The position numbers were made by a program, and so were the translations under genes. A stretch of DNA of 64,000 bases from Comamonas endophytica (GTDB lineage: Bacteria > Pseudomonadota > Gammaproteobacteria > Burkholderiales > Burkholderiaceae_C): contig NZ_CP106883.1 of assembly GCF_023634805.2 (NCBI RefSeq), positions 67,046-131,045 on the forward strand. The letters run 5' to 3'. Below are positions 36,512 to 44,789 of the stretch, piece after piece. The notes beneath the pieces are model-generated. The model searched no databases, had not been told where the DNA came from, and saw only the letters and a program-made list of their open reading frames with translations. The stretch's first letter is position 1; each line of letters starts with the position of its first letter.

Positions 36512-37000
36512 ATGCGCTTTTGTCTTTTCATCTCATTTTCAGCTGCTCTTTTCCTAAGTGCGTGTGCTGCGCCTTTACGATCTTCGTCCTCCTACGTTGA
36601 TTCAAATATCAATGCCGCCGACGCCATCACATTAGCGAACGATGCTGCCGTATACCTGTCCAAATCGCTGTCCCCTGCCAAAACCATGCTGGTGATTGAT
36701 CCACCACCGACCCGCAACGTGGCGGATGAGCTTACGCCTGCGATGCAAACTGCATTACGGGAAAAAGGCTATGGCGTTCTTATTCTTTCAACGAAAAATC
36801 CTGAAAAAAAAGAAAAGGCGGATCCTCCGGCAGGAACAGCACTGCGTTATTTGGCCTCCCCGCTGGAAACCGGGGTCCTTTTACGTTTGCAATTTCAAGG
36901 GATAGAAGCTTCGCGCTTCTATCAGCGGAATAAGGATGGTGCTTTGCTGCCAAATGGCTTTCCATTTACCGTGGGAGGTGGCCCCAATGACATACGATAA
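36512..37000 (+). CDS. trbH: TrbH (VirB7-type) lipoprotein
   Basis: A 162-residue lipoprotein with signal and lipobox (FLFISFSAALFLSACAAP, cysteine at 18). The remainder is a small periplasmic domain (AADAITLANDAAVYLSKSLS, later ALRYLASPLETGVLLRL), as in TrbH proteins that stabilise the VirB9-like subunit. CGGAGG is well placed before the ATG. The end overlaps the trbI start by 14 bases. Confidence 0.88.
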   Translation: MRFCLFISFSAALFLSACAAPLRSSSSYVDSNINAADAITLANDAAVYLSKSLSPAKTMLVIDPPPTRNVADELTPAMQTALREKGYGVLILSTKNPEKKEKADPPAGTALRYLASPLETGVLLRLQFQGIEASRFYQRNKDGALLPNGFPFTVGGGPNDIR

Positions 37001-38330
37001 AAATTCTGATTTTTCTCCCGAGGAGACACAAATCGACGAACGCCACGACTACGAAGCCGACCAGTCTCCCGATTTTTTGTCGTCTACCCGACGAGGGCAA
37101 GGGGTGAGACGGCTAAACAAGGTACCCCTGGTCATCGTTGGTGCGATCTTGCTAATGGCGGTCGCAGGCATGACATACACCTTTTTTTCCAAACAAGCAG
37201 ATGCTGTTGCGCAGACTAAGCCGGCTGCACTTCCTGTCGTCACAGAAGCAGCCCGCCCACCAGTGTGGCCTCCTGGAGAAGACTTTGTTCCACCTGGAAA
37301 ACCGGCCCCCTTGGAGTCTGCATTGGCACCCGGTGAGGCTGCAGCCGCGGCAGTAGGCCCGTCGTCTCTTCCCCCGGTCAACGAAACAATGGAGCGCCGC
37401 CTGCAACTCATTCAGCAGGTCGAAGAAAAACACCTTGCCAAATGGGAGGCCGCATTGGATAGCGATGGGGCCATTCAAAAATTTGAGAGAAAGTCGGGAG
37501 CCCCAACGCCGGGTGCTCCAGATAGTCCCGGATCACAGCTCAACCCGCAGGAAATGATGCAGCGATACATGGCCGCAGGCCCTATGCCAAGCTCTGGGGA
37601 CCCCTATGGCATGGGCGCTGTGAGTGGGATGGCTGCTGAAAATGGTCAAGCCCAAAAGCGCGCATTTTTGTCTGGCACTCCCGAAGCAAATGTCTATCTG
37701 GCAAACCAGCGCAAAGCCCCCCTCGCGCCATCTCAAGAGATCAAAGCAGGAACGGTAATTCCGAGCGTCTTGGTGTCCGGGGTTAATTCAGACTTGCCAG
37801 GGCAAATCATTGGACGCGTAGCCGAAGCGGTCTATGACTCAGCCACCGGTTCCCAACTGCTCATCCCGCCAGGAGCTACGCTCATCGGCACCTATGACAG
37901 CAGCGTAACTTTAGGACAGAGCCGTGCACTCGTTGTATGGAAACGGATCATCTATCCCGATAGCTCGTCTATTTCACTTGATGGCATGCCAGGCGCGGAT
38001 CAGGGCGGGTATGCCGGTTTCCATGACAAAGTTAACAACCACTACGGGCGGCTTTTCGGGCATGGTCTGTTGCTTTCATTGTTTTCGGCAGGAATTCAGC
38101 TCTCACAACCGCAGGCCCAAAACGGAGAAAACTACAGCAGCTCGCAAATCATCGCGGGTTCGCTGGGTCAGCAAATGGGACAGCTTGGTATGCAGATGGC
38201 GCAAAGGAACATGAACATACAGCCTACATTGCAAATCCGACCAGGCTATGAGTTCAATGTTATGGTGACAAAAGATATTATATTGCCAACGTGGGAGGGA
38301 CACCCCTTGTCAAGCATTTCTTCTCAATGA
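36987..38330 (+). CDS. trbI: TrbI (VirB10-type) channel protein
   Basis: A 447-residue protein spanning inner to outer membrane. A charged cytoplasmic start is followed by one membrane helix (VPLVIVGAILLMAVAGMTYT), a Pro-rich periplasmic linker and the VirB10 domain. Signature segments are VIPSVLVSGVNSDLPGQI, LLIPPGATLIGTYDSSVTLG and GAGIQ-like LFSAGIQLSQ. GTGGGAGGTGG precedes the ATG at 36987. It closes the trb operon; no terminator-like hairpin is obvious in the 53 bases that follow. Confidence 0.93.
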   Translation: MTYDKNSDFSPEETQIDERHDYEADQSPDFLSSTRRGQGVRRLNKVPLVIVGAILLMAVAGMTYTFFSKQADAVAQTKPAALPVVTEAARPPVWPPGEDFVPPGKPAPLESALAPGEAAAAAVGPSSLPPVNETMERRLQLIQQVEEKHLAKWEAALDSDGAIQKFERKSGAPTPGAPDSPGSQLNPQEMMQRYMAAGPMPSSGDPYGMGAVSGMAAENGQAQKRAFLSGTPEANVYLANQRKAPLAPSQEIKAGTVIPSVLVSGVNSDLPGQIIGRVAEAVYDSATGSQLLIPPGATLIGTYDSSVTLGQSRALVVWKRIIYPDSSSISLDGMPGADQGGYAGFHDKVNNHYGRLFGHGLLLSLFSAGIQLSQPQAQNGENYSSSQIIAGSLGQQMGQLGMQMAQRNMNIQPTLQIRPGYEFNVMVTKDIILPTWEGHPLSSISSQ

Positions 38331-38383
38331 AATTATTGGCATTAATTCAATATCCATATTGGGCAGTCACTTCACATCAATTA

Positions 38384-39370
38384 CTAAGTGAATTGGTTCA
38401 CTCGGAAGGCAGACTTCCAAGTTCGATCTTGTGCCCCTGTTGCTCGAACGAGGCTTTCAATCAAGGCTTTGCTTCTTCCCAGAATGAACTCATGTGCCGA
38501 TGCCGCAATTAGCAGATTCATGTAATTTACAAATTCTCGATCCGCGATCTTTCTTGATATATCTGGTATACCAGGTGTGGAGATGATGCATATATCACTG
38601 CTTAAGGGTATTGCACGAGACGATTGCGCAAAGCCTATGGAGTTTTTTTCACGAGATGGTAGCAACACAACTGGACTATCTCCAGTTACGAAAAACTCCT
38701 TCTTTGGCGCCTGAATAATTGTTAATTTGGAATCCCAAAAAAGTTGACAAATAAGCGGAACAAGCCGCACTACTGCAGGAACGACCCCATGATTTTCATA
38801 AATAATTTCATATTCTTCTGAGTGCACTAAATCGAATAACTCTTGGGCGCTTAGCCCATCCAGGTTAGGATCTTCATCAATCCGCTCCTGAGTTTTCTCA
38901 AGCGACGAATACTGAGATTTTATTTCCATCAAGTGAAGTTCACTATAAATCGCTTTGTAGGAACGAATTAGATCATGTGAGCGACAGAACGAGACTCCAA
39001 GGAAATAGCAGAGCCAGAATCTATCTTCCTCGGATAAATCCTTGCCTGCTAAGATACGCTCAATAACTGGTGCTGATATATCTTCGATAGCTGCTAAGAA
39101 GTGTTCAACTACATAGCTAGGCTCGCCCTAATTTTTAGGAAGAGTGTATAGGTCTTGAATTACCCCAATTCTTCTTGGAAAACTTTCCCTAATGCTTTTC
39201 ATTGAGAAAATGTATACCCAAAGCTTTTCGTCATCTGCCCGAAACCTTGCTTGGTAACTCGCCGGAACAAAATGCTGCCTTCGAGGTTTCTGCGGATTCC
39301 GGCTTTGCTTTTCTATGCGTCCCCTAATTATTTCCTGGATCTTGGAAAAGAATGCATAACGTTCGTTCAT
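38384..39370 (-). pseudogene. DUF4238 gene interrupted by one in-frame amber codon
   Basis: The minus strand carries a 329-codon frame broken only by a TAG at 39128-39130. The first part (about 80 codons) has the DUF4238 opening RRQHFVPASYQARF. After the stop the same frame continues GEPSYVVEHFLAAI and runs through ITGD-like FFVTGDSPVVLL to the end at 38384, with no further stop. DUF4238 proteins are of unclear biochemical role and recur in accessory and defence loci. The frame is otherwise intact, so this may be a recent mutation, a base error or read-through. A TTG at 38932 could restart translation. Confidence 0.8.
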
Positions 39371-39539
39371 TTCTCTCCTAGTAAGGTAGCCTATCTTCTT
39401 TGCACTCTAATATGTGCCAAACCAAAGCAGCCCCTTTGTCATCCGTCTTTATACCCTCGACAATATGAAAATTTTGCACCTCAGGTTGGACAAATAACAA
39501 AAAAGGATGACTACTGCCATCCTTTTTATTTAAAACCTA

Positions 39540-39848
39540 TTAAGCCGCCGAGGTCTGAATCAAAAACTTTTGGCGATCCTCATTAGCAATCCACTTTGGC
39601 GCCTTCCCGCGGCCAGTCCAGGTATCGCCCGTGGCGGGATTGCGATATTTTGCTTCTACCTTATGACCAGCAGATGCTTTGCGTTGTCCGCGCGCAGGCG
39701 CAAAAACATCTTCAGCGGTCAAAGAATATTCGGCAACAATGGAGCGAACTTTGGATACGGCTTCGTCGAGCTCTGCCTTACGTGCAGCCTGGATCTGTTG
39801 TTCCAGGGCATCGCGCTGAGCCATCAATTCTTTATAAGTAGTTTGCAT
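39540..39848 (-). CDS. H-NS family nucleoid protein
   Basis: A 102-residue H-NS-like protein. The N-terminal half is a coiled-coil dimer region (MAQRDALEQQIQAARKAELDEAV) and the C-terminus is the DNA-binding motif (YRNPATGDTWTGRGKAPKW). Plasmid-borne H-NS proteins coat AT-rich DNA and reduce the burden of new plasmids. This is relevant because the plasmid carries many AT tracts and an AT-rich pore operon. The start at 39848 is preceded by AAAGGA; an upstream in-frame ATG at 39887 extends into AT-rich spacer. Confidence 0.9.
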   Translation of the reverse strand: MQTTYKELMAQRDALEQQIQAARKAELDEAVSKVRSIVAEYSLTAEDVFAPARGQRKASAGHKVEAKYRNPATGDTWTGRGKAPKWIANEDRQKFLIQTSAA

Positions 39849-39913
39849 AAAAATCCTTTCATTTATCTTATTAAACATTATCCACAAAATTCAATGAGAA
39901 TTCTAACATCTAC

Positions 39914-40150
39914 TTAACGAATTCTCATCAAAATGTTACTCATTACTCTTGGAATTATATAAGCAGCGAAAACAGCCAAACCAGCTTTAATAAAATGAGG
40001 AAGCAACGTCATCAACGGAATATCGGCCACCGACGCAGCTATTGAAAGGAGAGCGACGTTCAAACATAGCACCCAAGCAAATAGCTTCAGAAAGAGGCGG
40101 ACTACTCCGCTTACTTTAGCCAGTGGCGCGTACATATGATGGTAACTCAT
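39914..40150 (-). CDS. Small two-helix membrane protein
   Basis: A 78-residue protein with two hydrophobic helices (LFAWVLCLNVALLSIAASVA and FIKAGLAVFAAYIIPRVM). A good ribosome site (GGAGG, seven bases before the ATG) supports expression. I do not recognise its family. It lies just upstream of the H-NS gene on the same strand, with 65 bases between them. Confidence 0.6.
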   Translation of the reverse strand: MSYHHMYAPLAKVSGVVRLFLKLFAWVLCLNVALLSIAASVADIPLMTLLPHFIKAGLAVFAAYIIPRVMSNILMRIR

Positions 40151-40181
40151 AGTTTACCTCCGTCTAGGATGTTGAATCAAC

Positions 40182-40745
40182 TTTTAGCGCTTCATAAAGC
40201 ACAGTCTTCTCCACTTTGATGCTGCAGCGACTTCTCGGAATGTAAGCCCCTTGTCCACTATCTGTTTCGCTTGCTGAAGCTTTGCAGTGAGGATTACGGG
40301 CTTTCTTCCTCCCTTGCGCCCCTGGCTGCTACTGACGTCAGCCCAGCAACGGTCCGCTCGAGGATCAAATCACGCTCGAATTCCGCGAGTGAAGCAGATT
40401 GGTAAGCAGTCTTTCGCTGCGTGTTGTCGTATCGATCTCTGGATCACTCAATGATCTAAATGAAATTCCGCGTTTCCCTTAGTCTAAGACCGTTTGCACC
40501 AAATGTTTAAGGGATCGGCCCAGTCTGTCCAGCTTCCAAACGATAAGGGCGTCACCTTCGCGCAGGTACTGCAATGGTTTTTCAAGTCCTGGCCTATCGT
40601 CCTTATCTTCCCTGACGACATCTGAGAGCTCCTTAATCTTCGGGCCACTTGAGGCTCCAAGCTTCGCATATAGCCAAGATACGTACTCGGCCATTCGGTA
40701 CCAGCCTGTGGAGATCCGCTCTGCCCCAGCGTAGGGCCCCCAAGC
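40182..40745 (-). pseudogene. Serine resolvase/invertase remnant
   Basis: Pieces of a Tn3-type resolvase are visible on the minus strand. DDRPGLEKPLQYLREGD followed by ALIVWKLDRLGRSLKHLVQT is a clear catalytic-domain segment, ending in a stop. Further left, ERDLILERTVAGLTSVAARG leads by a frameshift to a C-terminal HTH-like tail near 40182-40330. The N-terminal serine region is degraded. It is inactive but points to a former transposon or resolution system between H-NS and the toxin-antitoxin genes. Confidence 0.75.
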
Positions 40746-40826
40746 ACAGAAGCATGTCATTGCTGGGTGCCCATTTCTCACTGGGTAAATCGTACTGGCG
40801 CGCGTTTGATCTTCCCAGCCGACTAT

Positions 40827-41153
40827 CTACGCTACCGCTTTGCCGCTCAGATCGGCGAAGTTATTGATCTTCACCGCGCCGTCCGGGAAGCGCGCCACGA
40901 TCTCCAGCTGTCCGCCCATCGCCTCGATGTGACTGCGTAGCGTGGAAAGGTACATATCCGTGCGCCTCTCCATTTTGGCAATGGAAGGCTGCTGAACGCG
41001 GAGTACATCCGCCAGCATCTTTTGCGACAGGCCACGCGCTTGGCGCAGCTCATTGAGCGGCATCTCGGCAAGCATTGCCTGTGCCTGAACCTCGGCGCGG
41101 GCCTGTGCCTCGGGTGACATTTGCTGCCGCAGTTCAGAGAATTTCTTAGCCAT
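40827..41153 (-). CDS. higA: HigA-type antitoxin, XRE family
   Basis: A 108-residue antitoxin. The helix-turn-helix is MPLNELRQARGLSQKMLADV followed by QQPSIAKMERRTDMYLSTL. The C-terminal strand-rich tail (LEIVARFPDGAVKINNF) is usual for antitoxins of this clade. It overlaps the upstream toxin gene by eight bases, so toxin and antitoxin are coupled, in the toxin-first order of HigBA systems. It probably binds toxin and represses the shared promoter near 41520-41560. Confidence 0.88.
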   Translation of the reverse strand: MAKKFSELRQQMSPEAQARAEVQAQAMLAEMPLNELRQARGLSQKMLADVLRVQQPSIAKMERRTDMYLSTLRSHIEAMGGQLEIVARFPDGAVKINNFADLSGKAVA

Positions 41154-41511
41154 TGATCAGCCCTTCCTTTCGAAGTTGCTCCAGATGTTCGTCGTAAAGC
41201 CTGTCGGCGATGGGAACATGGACGTCATACCAACGGTCGTTTCCTGTCTTGTCCCCGCCAATCAACAAAATAGCTGATCGTCGGGGATCAAACGCGTACA
41301 AGGTTCGAAGTGGGCGCCCATCATGCTGAGTGCGCAATTCCCGCATATGGCTGTGCCGTGAGCCATTGATTCCGCTGCTATGAGGAAAACCCAGGGTAGG
41401 CCCACGCGCTTCCAACAGACGTACCGATGTATCCAGCGATTCCTGCTCTTCTGCAGTCAAGCCGGCCCACCAGTCGCCAAAGTCATCTGTGTACTCGACA
41501 TCCCATTTCAT
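41146..41511 (-). CDS. higB: HigB/RelE-type mRNA interferase toxin
   Basis: A 121-residue toxin of the phage-derived Gp49-like HigB clade. Its segments are VEYTDDFGDWWAGLTAEEQE, LGFPHSSGINGSRHSHMREL and PLRTLYAFDPRRSAILLIGG, ending in DKTGNDRWYDVHVPIAD. The basic residues around RELRTQHDGRPLR form the expected ribosome/mRNA contact. Family toxins cut mRNA on the ribosome and stabilise plasmids. The start at 41511 lies only about 150 bases from umuD on the opposite strand. Confidence 0.88.
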   Translation of the reverse strand: MKWDVEYTDDFGDWWAGLTAEEQESLDTSVRLLEARGPTLGFPHSSGINGSRHSHMRELRTQHDGRPLRTLYAFDPRRSAILLIGGDKTGNDRWYDVHVPIADRLYDEHLEQLRKEGLING

Positions 41512-41650
41512 GACTCAAGTATAGCTTCCATGGAATATTCCGTCAAAGGAATACATGTAAAGGTCAAGCAACTTCTTTTAAGCGTGGTAAGCGCACCGTT
41601 AGACCCGCAGCGTTATGAAAATCATTTCAAGCTCCGCAACCAAACGTATA

Positions 41651-41666
41651 CTGTACGCATGTACAG
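41651..41666 (+). promoter_or_regulatory. LexA (SOS) box at the umuD start
   Basis: CTGTACGCATGTACAG is a perfect match to the LexA consensus CTGT-N8-ACAG. It overlaps a TATACT -10 element (41647-41652) and includes the ATG of umuD (41659). Bound LexA would block both promoter and start codon. No ribosome site is visible upstream, and the spacing predicts a transcript that begins at or near the ATG. Confidence 0.85.
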
Positions 41667-42102
41667 CAATTCATTAATCGCCGGCCAGCCGATTCCTTGG
41701 CTTGCAACTCCTTTGGTGCTGCCATTAGCGGATTGCTCTGTGCGTGCCGGCTTTCCCTCTCCCGCGGAAGACTTCAGCGGTAAGCGCCTGGACATTTCGG
41801 AAATTCTGGTGGAACACCCCCAGGCTACCTATCTGCTGCGTGTGGCTGGGCCCTCAATGACCGAATACGGCATCGATGACGGCGATTTGATCGTGGTGGA
41901 CCGAGCGCTGACGGCGCGCCATGGCTGCATAGTGGTTGCAATCCTGGACAGCGAATTCACCGTGAAGGTTCTGCACCAGGTCAACGGCACTTTTCGCCTT
42001 AAGGCGGGCAACCGCACCTATCCCGACATTGTTCCGCGCGAGGGCCAGACCCTCGAGATCTGGGGCGTGGTCACGGCCTGTGTGAAGCGATTCTCGAGAT
42101 AG
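41659..42102 (+). CDS. umuD: UmuD-like SOS mutagenesis protease
   Basis: A 147-residue LexA/UmuD-type serine protease. The self-cleavage site is Ala-Gly in [13 protein letters not shown] near residue 32. The nucleophile Ser is in [18 protein letters not shown] near 66 and the general-base Lys is in [10 protein letters not shown]. Cleavage is triggered by RecA filaments, and the product activates UmuC as polymerase V. The start at 41659 gives the usual N-terminal length. It is three bases upstream of umuC, which is split by a transposon, so UmuD probably lacks its partner here. Confidence 0.9.
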   Translation: MYSNSLIAGQPIPWLATPLVLPLADCSVRAGFPSPAEDFSGKRLDISEILVEHPQATYLLRVAGPSMTEYGIDDGDLIVVDRALTARHGCIVVAILDSEFTVKVLHQVNGTFRLKAGNRTYPDIVPREGQTLEIWGVVTACVKRFSR

Positions 42103-42104
42103 CC

Positions 42105-42232
42105 ATGTTCGCGCTGATCGACGGGAATAATTTCTATGTGTCGTGCGAACGCGCCTTTCGCCCCTCGCTGCGCGGCATTCCGGTGGTCGTGCTGTCCAAC
42201 AACGACGGTTGCGCCATTGCCAGATCAGACGA
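42105..42232 (+). pseudogene. umuC: umuC, 5' fragment interrupted by a transposon
   Basis: This encodes the first 42 residues of a Y-family polymerase ([20 protein letters not shown], then [11 protein letters not shown]). At 42233 the frame runs into the left end of an inserted element and continues as foreign sequence to a stop at 42405-42407. The remainder of umuC begins at 50657. Joining 42105-42232 to 50657-51833 gives an uninterrupted 434-codon gene with the normal junction (ARSDEAKALGIKMGQP). The fragment keeps the catalytic Asp in LIDGNNF but lacks the rest of the active site. Confidence 0.95.
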
Positions 42233-42244
42233 TTATGTGGAATG
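42233..42244 (+). repeat. Left terminal inverted repeat of the ars transposon
   Basis: TTATGTGGAATG at the left end matches the complement of 50639-50650 at 11 of 12 bases. It abuts the umuC codon for Glu (GA of GAG). Confidence 0.85.
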
Positions 42245-42418
42245 CAATCATCCGTCAACCAGGTATCGTTTCAACATCATCGCGATAAGCTGTGCATATG
42301 AGACTCCACTTCCCCAAGAGTCGCAGAAGCCACGCTACGTTGTCATGGCAGTCGTGGAGAAATCGGGCGCCGCACGTTTTCCTCTGCCGCCGAATGCCCC
42401 CTCGTGACATCCATTCCG

Positions 42419-43618
42419 CTACAGGTTTGGCTTGTCTAGCTCAGTGACATGTTGCGGAAGCCGTATACCGTGAAGCGCCCAGAAGGCGGTGATTCCCAGC
42501 AATGAGGACAGCCACAGTGCGCCTGAACCCCACTGGGAGACGGCCATGCCAAAGAGAAACGGCGAGCCGGCTTGCAGAATGCGCGCCGGTACCATCAGCC
42601 AGCCCTGGCGCAGACCATAGCCGTGCGCGCCGAACACCTTGAGCGGCAGCGTACCCACGGCGATGGTCAGAATGCCGTTTCCCAACCCATGCAGAATGGC
42701 AAAAACGCTGGCCGCAGGGGCACCAACCAAACCCAGACAGATGGCGGCCAAGGGATGGGCAAGGATCGCCAGTTTTGCGCACAGCAGCGGATGTGCATTC
42801 CTGAGGAACCCGTACTCTGCCAAGCGTCCCGCCACCTGTGCAGGCCCCACAAGCGCTGCGGCCCAGATAGCTACCGCCACCGTTCCGCCTGTAATTTGCA
42901 GCAACTGTGGCAGGTGGGCAGCCATGGCGGTGCTGATAAACCATGAGACAGCGAACACATAGGCCATTAGACACACGGTGCGCCTGCGGAACTGCACTTC
43001 CTCGCTTGCGTCCTGCATTCCTTCTTGTCTGCGGTCGCTTGACCCCTCCTCGGCCGCTTTTGCAGCCCGTGGCAACAACATGTTGAGCGGGAGCCCCAGC
43101 AACAGGTGCAGCGCCGCCCAGGTCAAACAGGCCTCGCGCCATCCAAACTCATGCGCAAGATGGCTGGATAGTGGCCACCCGATGGTGCTGGCGAATCCTG
43201 CAAACAGCGTGATGCCAGTGATGGCGGGTCGGGCGTCCTGACCATAGAGGCGCACAACCGTGGAAAACGCTGCCTCGTACAGGCCGCTGCCCATGGCAAT
43301 ACCCATGATGGCCCAGGCCAGAAACACCTCGCTGGACTGGGTGGCCTGACTCAGTATCGCCAGTCCGGCAGCAAATACCAGGTTGCTTGCGATCAAAACC
43401 GGACGGCCACCGAAACAGTCGATGAGCCGACCGGCCACGGGCCCAGTGGCAGCTGAAACCAGCAGTGCCGCTGAGAACGCGGCGAACACTGTGGAGTACG
43501 CCATGCCAACGGCACGGCTGATTGATTCAGCCAGCACCGCGGGCAGGTAGTACGACGATGCCCAGGACAGCGTTTGCGCCACACCCAGCATGACGGTGGT
43601 CTGTGTGCGGCGCTGCAT
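42419..43618 (-). CDS. MFS transporter of the ars operon
   Basis: A 399-residue major facilitator protein with about twelve hydrophobic segments. The first loop motif is GRLIDCFGGRPVLIASN near residue 62. It is the last gene of the leftward ars operon, 12 bases after arsH. Related MFS genes often accompany arsH, and export of arsenite, antimonite or organoarsenicals is plausible. The sequence does not identify the substrate, so I give no gene name. Only 12 bases separate its stop from the umuC fragment frame on the other strand. Confidence 0.85.
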   Translation of the reverse strand: MQRRTQTTVMLGVAQTLSWASSYYLPAVLAESISRAVGMAYSTVFAAFSAALLVSAATGPVAGRLIDCFGGRPVLIASNLVFAAGLAILSQATQSSEVFLAWAIMGIAMGSGLYEAAFSTVVRLYGQDARPAITGITLFAGFASTIGWPLSSHLAHEFGWREACLTWAALHLLLGLPLNMLLPRAAKAAEEGSSDRRQEGMQDASEEVQFRRRTVCLMAYVFAVSWFISTAMAAHLPQLLQITGGTVAVAIWAAALVGPAQVAGRLAEYGFLRNAHPLLCAKLAILAHPLAAICLGLVGAPAASVFAILHGLGNGILTIAVGTLPLKVFGAHGYGLRQGWLMVPARILQAGSPFLFGMAVSQWGSGALWLSSLLGITAFWALHGIRLPQHVTELDKPNL

Positions 43619-43630
43619 CGTCGCGTCGCC

Positions 43631-44349
43631 TTAAATGCTGCGTTGGTTGACCCGCTGGGACAGCGCCTCGGCGCTTTCGCGCCGTTCGCTGTAGCGGTCC
43701 ACCAGGTAGTCCGCGCAGTCGCGGGTCAGGATCGTGAACTTGATCAACTCCTCCATCACATCAACCACCCGTTCGTAATATGAGGACGGCTTCATGCGAC
43801 CTGCTTCGTCGAACTCTGCAAAGGCCTTGGCGACGGACGACTGGTTGGGGATGGTGAGCATGCGCATCCAGCGACCCAGCACGCGCATCTGGTTGACAGC
43901 ATTGAAGGACTGCGAGCCCCCGGAGACCTGCATCACGGCCAGGGTCTTGCCCTGGGTCGGCCGTACGGCGCCCACGGCAAGGGGAATCCAGTCGATCTGG
44001 GCCTTCAGGATTCCGGTCATGGCCCCATGGCGCTCGGGTGAGGTCCAGACCATGCCTTCCGCCCATAGCGCCAACTCACGCAACTCCTGCACCTTAGGGT
44101 GGTTGTCCGGTGCATCGTCGGGCAGAGGCAGTCCGCGTGGGTCAAAATCCGCGGCTCGGCCCCCATTGCTCGCAGCAGCCGGGCTGCCTCCTCCGTCAAC
44201 AGCCGGCTGTAAGAGCGCTCCCGGGCCGACCCATAGAGCAGCAAGATGCGAGGGGGATGTGCAGCGCGCTGCTGCGGCAGCAGCCGCGCCAGGTCTGGCA
44301 CTTCGAACGATTGCATATCCAGGTTGGGGAGATCAGTGCTTTGCAACAC
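43631..44349 (-). pseudogene. arsH: arsH (organoarsenical oxidoreductase) with a single frameshift
   Basis: The product would be a 239-residue NADPH-dependent flavin oxidoreductase that detoxifies trivalent methylarsenicals. The first part ([20 protein letters not shown]) is in one frame. The rest ([47 protein letters not shown]) is in another. The frames join cleanly if one T is added to the four-T run opposite 44144-44147, giving [18 protein letters not shown], the usual ArsH sequence. It starts with GTG at 44349, overlapping arsC. It may be a real mutation or a homopolymer read error. Confidence 0.88.
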
Positions 44350-44764
44350 ATTGTCCTTTCGCGTCGATGACGGCTTCGCCGTCTTCCTTGGAGAGTGCGC
44401 CCTGTTGGGGCCGAGGTAGGATGTCCAGCACAGCCTCGGAAGGGCGGCACAGGCGGGTGCCGAGCGGCGTCACCACGATGGGGCGATTGATCAGGATCGG
44501 ATGCTCGAGCATGAAATCGATCAACTGCTGGTCGGTCCACTTCGGGTCGGCCAAGCCCAGTTCATCAAAAGGCGTGCCCTTTTGCCGCAGAAGATCGCGC
44601 ACGGGAATTGCCATCGTGGCCAGCAAACGCTCCAGCGTAGCCCGGTCGGGTGGCGTCTTGAGATACTCAATGACGCAGGGCTTTTCGCCGCTGTTGCGGA
44701 TCAAGGCCAGCACGTTGCGGGACGTGCCGCAGGCGGGGTTGTGGTAGATGGTGATGGTGCTCAT
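44333..44764 (-). CDS. arsC: Arsenate reductase, glutaredoxin-linked type
   Basis: A 143-residue ArsC of the E. coli R773 type, which reduces arsenate to arsenite using glutathione and glutaredoxin. The active-site Cys is in [15 protein letters not shown] near residue 11. The anion-binding arginines are in [18 protein letters not shown] near 90-105. The ATG at 44764 directly precedes the conserved start; an in-frame start at 44797 lies inside arsB. It overlaps arsH by 17 bases. A second, unrelated ArsC type lies upstream in the same operon. Confidence 0.94.
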   Translation of the reverse strand: MSTITIYHNPACGTSRNVLALIRNSGEKPCVIEYLKTPPDRATLERLLATMAIPVRDLLRQKGTPFDELGLADPKWTDQQLIDFMLEHPILINRPIVVTPLGTRLCRPSEAVLDILPRPQQGALSKEDGEAVIDAKGQCVAKH

Positions 44765-44789
44765 GGCAGGTCCAAAGCAAAGGGGCGCT

